Shown one piece after another: positions 1 through 5,034 of a stretch of DNA of 5,034 nucleotides (the first letter of the stretch is position 1; every line of letters starts with the position of its first letter). The notes below the pieces were generated by a model, which made no database searches, had not been told where the DNA came from, and saw only the letters and a list, made by a program, of their open reading frames with translations. Location: the NCBI GenBank assembly GCA_905236465.1, contig CAJOQA010000283.1:1-5034 (forward strand). Reading direction: 5' to 3'. The translations under genes and the position numbers were made by a program. Source of the DNA: an uncultured Treponema sp. (GTDB lineage: Bacteria; Spirochaetota; Spirochaetia; Treponematales; Treponemataceae).

Positions 1-37
1 AAAAAAATCCATCTGGTTGCAAAGCATTGTTTTGCAG
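1..37 (-). terminator. Weak terminator candidate after the HD-GYP gene
   Basis: On the minus strand TGCAAA (36-31) and TTTGCA (23-18) can form a 6-bp stem with a 7-base loop, and a run of seven T occupies positions 7-1 at the window edge. About 10 bases separate stem and T run, longer than in a standard terminator, and the run may continue outside the window. The rest of 1-84 shows no gene. Confidence 0.25.
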
Positions 38-84
38 AGCGGAGGGAGTGCCGCAAGAAAAAATTTATATATTCGATTAGTGCA

Positions 85-2256
85 TCACACCGCGTTTCTG
101 TACTTTTCAAGAACGTCCCCAATTTCAGACTCTGCCTCCAGAAAGACCTCCACACATTTGGGATCAAACTGGGTTCCTTTGCCATCCCGAATGATTTGGA
201 GGGCTTTTTCCTTTGGATAGGCAGGCTTGTACACGCGCTTAGACGCAAGCGCATCAAAAACATCCGCAACAGCCATAATGCGTGCCGAAAGAGGAATCTC
301 CTCTTCCTTGAGCCCCTCGGGATAGCCCTTCCCGTCCCACCGCTCATGGTGGTAGGCAGCCATATTGCGCGCTTCCTTAAGGTAGCTTTCGCCCTTTACC
401 GTACTGATTGCATTTTCTAAAATTTGCTTTCCTACTGTGGTATGACTCTTCATTATTGCAAACTCTTCATCAGTGAGCTTTCCGGGCTTATTAAGAACTC
501 CGTCAGGAATATTTATTTTTCCAACGTCATGGAGCGGAGCCGAGCGAACCACATCAGCCATAAACTTAGGAGTGATTTTTTGCGCGTAGTAGCCCTTGCG
601 TTTAAGTCCTTCAACAATAATCTTGACGTAGGCGGCGGTTTTCTGAACATGCGCGCCGGTGTCGGAATCGCGACTTTCTACCATATCCGCCATTGTGATG
701 ATAAGTCCGTCCTGCATTTGCAGCGTAGATTCCGAAAGCCTTCTGATGTCGCGCACCTGCTCCGCCTGATTCAGCGTCATTTTGCAAATTGCGTTGTAGA
801 GCTTTTCAATTTCATCGTCAGTATGAATATCAAGGGAGCGGATTGTCCGCACGTTTTCATCAAGCTTTTCCTGCTCCTCGTCGGTCTGAGCAAAGCTGTC
901 TACGCAGGCAGCCATCGCAGTGATTGGAAAGGAGATTGAAACGCCCGTAGTCCATATAGCATAGGCAATTATCAGAAGGAAAAAGCCTGCCATAATCAGA
1001 AAAACACGAAGCATAAAGCTTTTCATGTAATCAGCCATATAATAAAGCGAAATGTCGGCGGCAACATAGCATGCGCATTTTCCGTCAGCATCCTTTACAG
1101 GATAATAAACGCTCACCATCCAGCCAAAAAGAGTTTTTGATTCAACAGGCTCTATCTGCTTTCCTGCGAACAAATCAGGAAGATAGGAATTAAATTCCGG
1201 GTCAAAAGGAACAAGCTGCCCCGGCTTATAGCTTTCTTCAATGCCGTTAGGGTCTTCCACATCAAAAATAAAACGAGTTCCGTTCTCTTCCAGTCTTACT
1301 ACATAAAGATATTGAACGTTGGTAGCCGTATTCCACAGCATAGTAAGGAGCTTTGCCGTATCCTCATAACCTTCGGCGGCAGTTCCATATTTTATGTAAT
1401 CATTAATTTTAGAAGTATCGATAATTTGTGCGGCTGATTTTACGGTATTCCAACCAAGTTCAAGCCGCTCTGCCTTTGTGTTCTCAAAATAAAGCTTGAC
1501 TCCAATCCAGCCCATCACAAGAACAAGAAGAACTGAACTCAGCAAAAGCACAACTGTATTCTTTTTTTGAATGGAATATTTTATGTCAGACTTCCATTTT
1601 TTCATTGTTTTTTGCTGAGCGTAGGTCAATGGCTTTTGCTTCCAGACGCCGCTTTTAATGGCATAAAGTCTGGAGTCAGGTGTAAGCTGCATCAGAATAA
1701 GGACAAGGACAAAGCTTATTCCCTTATCCAAGATGTTCACAAGAATGTTAATCAAGAAAAATGACAGAAAATACGGAAAATTTGCAGCCGTTGAAAAAGA
1801 AGCGACATTCTGAGCCACAAGCGAGGCTTGCGAGCTTCCGTAAAGCACGTACAAAACAGAAGAATTAACGAGCGCGTAAAAAAGAATGATTGACGAAACA
1901 TACAAGAACGAAAGTCCGATTCTTTTAAAAGTGAACTTGCGCACAAACCAGACTGTGTAAATGGCAACAGCCGCGTTAAAGATTCCAAAATAAATGGCAC
2001 TAGCATTAAAGAACGAGCAGAAAACGCTTGAAAAAACAGCCGTAAAAATGCCCGAAAAGAGCATTCCTGTAAGACAGGAAACCGCAATAGTTCCAATGCT
2101 GTCCAAAAACAAAGGAATCCCGAAACGCGTCATCAGATAAGAAAGAATTACGTTAACTGCGATTCCTCCAAACGAAATCAGCAAGCGTTGTACGCGAAGA
2201 GCAAAGCGGGCATGAGATATATTCCTATGATTTGATTTAAAATGAAACATTTTCAT
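85..2256 (-). CDS. Membrane-bound HD-GYP cyclic-di-GMP phosphodiesterase with Cache-like sensor
   Basis: This is a predicted signalling enzyme of 723 residues that would hydrolyse cyclic-di-GMP in the cytoplasm in response to signals sensed at the membrane. Residues about 24-190 form five or six hydrophobic helices. The segment FGIPLFLDSIGTIAVSCLTG (45-64) recalls S-component (ECF-type) membrane domains. A helix at 233-254 leads to an extracytoplasmic region (about 255-411) whose features, YLYVVR and GWMVSVYYPV, resemble Cache sensors. A helix at 412-436 and a HAMP-like linker (to about 495) follow. The HD-GYP domain (about 515-710) has SRDSDTGAHV (His536), LHDVGK (His576, Asp577, Lys580), PDGVLNKPGKLT, His605, HHERWDGKGYPEGL (His636, His637) and ADVFDAL (Asp665), so it looks active. 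Four bases before His536 lies Asp532, where trinuclear members have Glu. It starts 101 bases after oadB with its own promoter. The ligand is unknown, and I recognise no gene name. Confidence 0.92.
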   Translation of the reverse strand: MKMFHFKSNHRNISHARFALRVQRLLISFGGIAVNVILSYLMTRFGIPLFLDSIGTIAVSCLTGMLFSGIFTAVFSSVFCSFFNASAIYFGIFNAAVAIYTVWFVRKFTFKRIGLSFLYVSSIILFYALVNSSVLYVLYGSSQASLVAQNVASFSTAANFPYFLSFFLINILVNILDKGISFVLVLILMQLTPDSRLYAIKSGVWKQKPLTYAQQKTMKKWKSDIKYSIQKKNTVVLLLSSVLLVLVMGWIGVKLYFENTKAERLELGWNTVKSAAQIIDTSKINDYIKYGTAAEGYEDTAKLLTMLWNTATNVQYLYVVRLEENGTRFIFDVEDPNGIEESYKPGQLVPFDPEFNSYLPDLFAGKQIEPVESKTLFGWMVSVYYPVKDADGKCACYVAADISLYYMADYMKSFMLRVFLIMAGFFLLIIAYAIWTTGVSISFPITAMAACVDSFAQTDEEQEKLDENVRTIRSLDIHTDDEIEKLYNAICKMTLNQAEQVRDIRRLSESTLQMQDGLIITMADMVESRDSDTGAHVQKTAAYVKIIVEGLKRKGYYAQKITPKFMADVVRSAPLHDVGKINIPDGVLNKPGKLTDEEFAIMKSHTTVGKQILENAISTVKGESYLKEARNMAAYHHERWDGKGYPEGLKEEEIPLSARIMAVADVFDALASKRVYKPAYPKEKALQIIRDGKGTQFDPKCVEVFLEAESEIGDVLEKYRNAV

Positions 2257-2309
2257 AAAAATCCGTCAAAAGTAAGTGTTATTTTATTGTAACACAGTTT
2301 TTGACGGAT
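2257..2309 (-). terminator. Two-tier hairpin with short U run, likely oadAB terminator
   Basis: In minus-strand RNA a perfect 11-bp outer stem pairs ATCCGTCAAAA (2309-2299) with TTTTGACGGAT (2271-2261). A small internal loop follows (ACT against TTAC), then a perfect 6-bp inner stem, GTGTTA (2295-2290) with TAACAC (2281-2276), and an 8-base loop. Four U residues follow the outer stem and run straight into the ATG of the next gene. The hairpin starts 48 bases after the oadB stop. The U run is short and the stem only moderately GC-rich, so termination may be partial. There is no T run on the other side, so it is not bidirectional. Confidence 0.65.
2262..2267 (-). promoter_or_regulatory. Weak ribosome binding site of the HD-GYP gene within the hairpin 3' arm
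   Basis: The only Shine-Dalgarno-like bases before the ATG at 2256 are GACGGA (2267-2262), whose GGA lies 5 bases from the start codon. All six bases are paired in the outer stem of the upstream hairpin. The match is short. A second ATG two codons downstream would have a looser spacing of about 11 bases, so Met1 is preferred but not certain. Confidence 0.5.
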
Positions 2310-2314
2310 ATCAA
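2286..2314 (-). promoter_or_regulatory. Sigma70-type promoter for the HD-GYP gene, embedded in the terminator hairpin
   Basis: On the minus strand, TTGATA (2314-2309, 5 of 6 to TTGACA) is followed after exactly 17 bases by TACAAT (2291-2286, 5 of 6 to TATAAT), with an extended -10 TG one base upstream of it. The start site would fall near 2280-2279, giving a leader of about 23 bases. This places the -10 in the hairpin loop and inner arm, and the transcript start inside the 3' half of the hairpin. No experimental support is available. Confidence 0.65.
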
Positions 2315-2357
2315 GATTAATTTTAGATACAACAAAAAAGAATATAGCGGACAGGAA

Positions 2358-3809
2358 CTACATTCCAAAAGTTGCTATAAATACACCAGCTGCAACAGCG
2401 GTACCAATAACACCAGAAACATTTGGTCCCATAGCATTCATCAAAAGGAAGTTAGAAGGATCAGCTTCTTGACCAACCTTATTTGAAACACGGGCAGCCA
2501 TAGGAACAGCAGAAACACCAGCTGAACCAATAAGAGGATTGATTTTCTTTCCTTTTGGAAGGAACACATTTATCAATTTAGCCATAAGAATACCTGCAGA
2601 TGTTGCAACTGCAAAGGCAACAAGACCCAAAACAATAATACCAACAGAGTTCAAGTTGATAATTTTTTCTGGAGTCATCTGACTACCTACACCTAAAGAC
2701 AAAAGAATAGAAACAATGTTCATAAGTTCATTTTCCATTGTTTTACTAAGGCGCTGAACACAACCAACTTCATGTACAAAGTTTCCAAATGCAAGCATAC
2801 CAATAAGCGGAGCAGCAGGAGGCAAAAGAAGAATTGTAAGAACAAGCAACATAAGAGGGAAAAGTACACGTTCAGTTTTGCTTACAGGTCTAAGCTGATC
2901 CATGTGTATAAGGCGTTCCTTCTTTGAAGTTAAAGCTTTCATGATTGGAGGCTGAATCATTGGCACTAAAGCCATGTAAGAGTATGCAGCAACAGCAATT
3001 ACAGCCATAAGCTCTGGAGCAAGTTTGCCAGAAACATAGATAGATGTTGGACCATCTGCTCCACCAATAATTCCTATAGCACAAGCATGAAGAATTGTAT
3101 AGTCAACACCTGGAATCATATTCATAAGGGAAACACCAAACAGTGTAAAGAAAACACCAAACTGGGCTGCTCCTCCAAGAATTGCAGTCTTTGGGTTAGC
3201 AATAAGGGGACCAAAGTCCGTCATTGCACCAATACCCATAAAGATAAGCATAGGGAAGAACTCGTTTCCAACACCAGCACTGTAAATTATGTGTAACATA
3301 CCATGAGGTGCATCTCCCATGCCAGCACCAGGAATGTTTACTAAGATTGTACCAAATCCAATTGGAATCAGAAGTAATGGTTCAAACCCCTTACCTACTG
3401 CAAGGTAGACAATAAGGAAACCAACAGCTATCATCAAAAGATGCTGCCAACCTGGAGTTGGTTCATCGCTAGCAATAAGTTTTTCACCTTCTTTTTCACG
3501 ACGAGCTTCTTCAGCTTTTTCTGCTTCAGCTTTAGCTCTTTCTTCAGCAGTCTCATGGTGAATCATCTTGTAGATACCAGTTGATTTACCAATACCTGTT
3601 AGAAACTTAGATACAGAAATATCTTTTGAGTTTCCCCAATTTTCAGTCCCTTTAATTATCTTATCAAGACTACTTTCAGACTGCTCTGTAGCAGTAGCCG
3701 AATCTTGGGCTAAAGCAGTTGTAGTAAGAGACATTACACCTGCAAAAGCCATTATAATCAGCATGACAAGAGCAATCTTCATATTGTTCTTTTTACTATT
3801 AATAGGCAT
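2358..3809 (-). CDS. oadB: Sodium-pumping oxaloacetate decarboxylase beta subunit with extended N-terminus
   Basis: This is the integral membrane subunit that decarboxylates carboxybiotin and couples the reaction to Na+ export. Of 483 residues, about 121-483 form the family core. It contains HLLMIAVGFLIVYLAV and KGFEPLLLIPIGFG (123-153), GAMTDFGPLIANPKT (194-208, with Asp198), IGGADGPTSIY (248-258), LGVGSQMTPE (372-381) and the block NPLIGSAGVSAVPMAARVSN (424-443). Within that block Asn424, Gly428, Ser433 and Arg440 have the same spacing as functionally important Asn373, Gly377, Ser382 and Arg389 of the Klebsiella protein. The protein ends in the typical AMGPNVSGVIGTAVAAGV. Unusually, about 120 residues precede the first core helix: a hydrophobic segment (11-34, possible cleavage after ALA), a polar stretch, and a charged Ala/Glu/Lys/Arg segment (85-110). 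Klebsiella OadB is about 433 residues. Related beta subunits of glutaconyl-CoA or methylmalonyl-CoA decarboxylases look alike, but the adjacent oadA favours oxaloacetate. Confidence 0.95.
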   Translation of the reverse strand: MPINSKKNNMKIALVMLIIMAFAGVMSLTTTALAQDSATATEQSESSLDKIIKGTENWGNSKDISVSKFLTGIGKSTGIYKMIHHETAEERAKAEAEKAEEARREKEGEKLIASDEPTPGWQHLLMIAVGFLIVYLAVGKGFEPLLLIPIGFGTILVNIPGAGMGDAPHGMLHIIYSAGVGNEFFPMLIFMGIGAMTDFGPLIANPKTAILGGAAQFGVFFTLFGVSLMNMIPGVDYTILHACAIGIIGGADGPTSIYVSGKLAPELMAVIAVAAYSYMALVPMIQPPIMKALTSKKERLIHMDQLRPVSKTERVLFPLMLLVLTILLLPPAAPLIGMLAFGNFVHEVGCVQRLSKTMENELMNIVSILLSLGVGSQMTPEKIINLNSVGIIVLGLVAFAVATSAGILMAKLINVFLPKGKKINPLIGSAGVSAVPMAARVSNKVGQEADPSNFLLMNAMGPNVSGVIGTAVAAGVFIATFGM

Positions 3810-3815
3810 TCTTCT

Positions 3816-3820
3816 CTCCT
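3816..3820 (-). promoter_or_regulatory. oadB ribosome binding site overlapping the oadA stop codon
   Basis: On the minus strand the sequence reads TAGGAGAGAAGAATG. AGGAG starts on the A of the oadA TAG stop and lies 6 bases before the oadB ATG. This perfect, well-spaced site fixes the oadB start at Met1 rather than the in-frame Met10, and it suggests that ribosomes finishing oadA re-initiate on oadB, keeping the two subunits in balance. Confidence 0.9.
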
Positions 3821-5034
3821 AGCATATTTCGGCAATAGCCTGACCATTTGCAATCTGACTACCAGCAGAGGCAAGAAAATGAATCTTTCCATCAGCACCG
3901 GCTTTAATCTCAAGTTCCATTTTCATGGATTCAATAATAACAACTGTATCTGTTGCCTTAACAGAAGCACCTTCGCTTACAACAGTACGCAAGAAAGTAC
4001 CAGCAACAGGAGCTTTAACAGCCTTACCAGAACCGCTTGCCGCAATAGGAGCAGGAACTGGAGTAGCAGGAGCGACTGCAACAGGAGCTGGAGCTGGGGC
4101 AGCAACAACAACACCACCAATGCTTGCAAGAACTTGACCATTTGCAACCTGACTTCCAGGCTGTACAGTAAAGTTAATTGTACCAGCTTCAGAAGCCTTT
4201 ACTTCAAGCTCCATCTTCATAGATTCAAGAACAATAACAGTCTGTCCTTTTGAAACCTTTGAACCGTTTGCAACTGCATGGCGAAGAAGAGTTCCTGCAA
4301 CAGGAGCTTTTAGTTCTACCCCACCGGTTGCAAGAGGTGCAGCAGCTACAACGGTAGGAGCAGCACCAGTTGCACCAAATGTAACACTATAAGGAGTTCC
4401 GTTTACACTAATAGCACCCTTTCCGTCTGAAACGACAGCATAAGATGTACCGTTTACATTTACAGTATATGATCCACCCTTATTTTCCTTAGCAGAAGAT
4501 GTGCTTGTTGAGCCTGTAGAAACTTCTTTCTTAGCGAATGTGCTAGCTGCATCAACTGGTCCCTTAGAGCGTTCAGCAAAGAATTTTGGAGCAACATTGG
4601 GGAACATTGCATAAGTAAGAACATCTTCATCAGTTCCGTTACCACCAGCCTTCTTTGCTTCTTCAACCATCTTGTCCCATTCAGGTTCAATAAGGTCAGC
4701 AGGACGGCAGGTAACAACTGCATCCATATGATTCTGCTCAAGTGCCTTCTTTACTAAATCAGGATTTGCATCAGTTGGAAGCTTACCAAAGCGACCTGTA
4801 ATAAGGTTGCGGAAGTCCTGAGTCATAGTTGTATAGCGTCCCATAAGAACGTTCATTACAGCCTGTGTTCCTACAATTTGAGAAGTTGGTGTTACAAGTG
4901 GAACATAACCTGCATCCTTATGAACCTTTGGAAGTTCTGCAAGAACCTCATCCATTTTGTCACCAGCGTTCTGTTGCTTAAGCTGGCTTTCAAGGTTAGA
5001 AAGCATTCCACCTGGAACCTGTGAAAGAAGAATA
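3819..5034 (-). CDS. oadA: Oxaloacetate decarboxylase alpha subunit, C-terminal part, with two tandem biotinyl domains (5' end outside window)
   Basis: This is the carboxyltransferase and biotin-carrier subunit of a decarboxylase that moves CO2 from oxaloacetate to biotin in the cytoplasm and hands carboxybiotin to OadB. The frame is open to the window edge; the first visible residues, SQVPGGMLSNLESQL, are the conserved end of the carboxyltransferase barrel, so the ATG at 5006 is internal. 404 residues are visible. Counting from that Met, TPTSQIVGTQAVMNVL (39-54) marks the conserved PYC/OADA domain. A Ser/Gly-rich linker follows, then two short VNGT-Y segments (184-206), then biotinyl domains at about 230-297 and 328-394 joined by a Pro/Ala-rich linker. 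Both carry ESMKMELE, with acceptor lysines at 264 and 362. One biotinyl domain is the usual number. oadB follows after 9 bases. No oadG is seen and it may lie upstream. A pyruvate carboxylase B subunit is possible from this part alone, but the adjacent oadB argues for a Na+-pumping decarboxylase. Confidence 0.93.
   Translation of the reverse strand, partial: ILLSQVPGGMLSNLESQLKQQNAGDKMDEVLAELPKVHKDAGYVPLVTPTSQIVGTQAVMNVLMGRYTTMTQDFRNLITGRFGKLPTDANPDLVKKALEQNHMDAVVTCRPADLIEPEWDKMVEEAKKAGGNGTDEDVLTYAMFPNVAPKFFAERSKGPVDAASTFAKKEVSTGSTSTSSAKENKGGSYTVNVNGTSYAVVSDGKGAISVNGTPYSVTFGATGAAPTVVAAAPLATGGVELKAPVAGTLLRHAVANGSKVSKGQTVIVLESMKMELEVKASEAGTINFTVQPGSQVANGQVLASIGGVVVAAPAPAPVAVAPATPVPAPIAASGSGKAVKAPVAGTFLRTVVSEGASVKATDTVVIIESMKMELEIKAGADGKIHFLASAGSQIANGQAIAEIC
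3825..4319 (-). repeat. Tandem duplication of the biotinyl domain inside oadA
   Basis: Two biotinyl domains are encoded at about 4319-4116 and 4025-3825, separated by a Pro/Ala-rich linker of about 30 residues. A gapless alignment by eye gives about 36 identical residues of 68, including KAPVAGT, ESMKMELE, GSQ and ANGQ. The acceptor lysine codons are at 4217-4215 (AAG) and 3923-3921 (AAA). The divergence between copies, in both protein and codons, points to an old duplication rather than an assembly artefact. Both copies keep the residues expected for biotinylation. Confidence 0.9.

Noticed and set aside
39..54. GCGG and CCGC short inverted repeat after the HD-GYP gene
   Set aside because: A 4-bp stem with an 8-base loop and no adjacent T run on the minus strand is too weak to call a structure.
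424..939. 171-residue open frame on the plus strand
   Set aside because: It lies wholly inside the HD-GYP gene on the opposite strand, has no recognisable domain or ribosome binding site, and the minus-strand frame has clear conserved motifs throughout.
1752..2096. 114-residue open frame on the minus strand in another frame
   Set aside because: It overlaps the N-terminal membrane region of the HD-GYP protein; its Leu/Phe/Ser-rich product is what a frame-shifted reading of hydrophobic codons gives.
3925..4137. Ala/Thr/Gly-rich open frame on the plus strand
   Set aside because: It mirrors the repetitive Ala/Pro linker of OadA on the other strand; low complexity explains the lack of stops.
3879..4253. 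Asn/Ser-rich 124-residue open frame opposite the biotinyl domains
   Set aside because: It is the reverse-strand shadow of low-complexity GCA/GCT/ACA-type codons in oadA, with no start signal or domain.
4819..5006. ATG at 5006 as a true start of oadA
   Set aside because: The frame stays open upstream, and the residues just before it (SQVPGG) belong to the conserved carboxyltransferase motif, so the gene runs out of the window.

Overview
The window reads entirely on the minus strand and holds three genes in the order oadA (3' part only), oadB, and a membrane-anchored HD-GYP protein. The first two encode the alpha and beta subunits of a sodium-pumping, biotin-dependent decarboxylase, most likely oxaloacetate decarboxylase. 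The third is a predicted cyclic-di-GMP phosphodiesterase. The organism is probably an anaerobic or fermentative bacterium. A treponeme-like spirochaete is my best guess, because treponemes carry oad genes and HD-GYP proteins and the AT-leaning composition fits, but no marker gene here proves it.

Layout, following transcription from right to left. At 5034-3819 lies the C-terminal part of oadA: the end of the carboxyltransferase domain, a linker, and two tandem biotinyl domains, each with its own biotin-acceptor lysine. Its TAG stop overlaps the ribosome binding site of oadB (3809-2358), so the pair is co-transcribed and probably translationally coupled. OadB has the complete family core, but about 120 residues precede it: a signal-peptide-like hydrophobic segment and a highly charged Ala/Glu/Lys stretch.

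The 101-base gap at 2257-2357 is the most densely used stretch. A two-tier hairpin followed by a short U run forms a likely terminator for oadAB. A good sigma70-type promoter (TTGATA, 17 bases, TACAAT with an extended -10) lies inside the same hairpin, and the 3' arm of the hairpin carries the only Shine-Dalgarno-like bases of the next gene. Read-through RNA would therefore hide the HD-GYP ribosome binding site, whereas RNA started at the internal promoter would expose it.

At 2256-85 lies the HD-GYP gene. It has a multi-helix N-terminal membrane domain, an extracytoplasmic Cache-like sensor, a HAMP-like linker and an HD-GYP domain with its main motifs intact. Positions 1-84 lie past its stop and hold only a weak terminator candidate. 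I see no mobile elements, CRISPR arrays or RNA genes. Apart from the compact regulatory junction and the odd domain arrangements of OadA and OadB, the region looks like ordinary metabolic and signalling genes, and I do not see a wholly new system.
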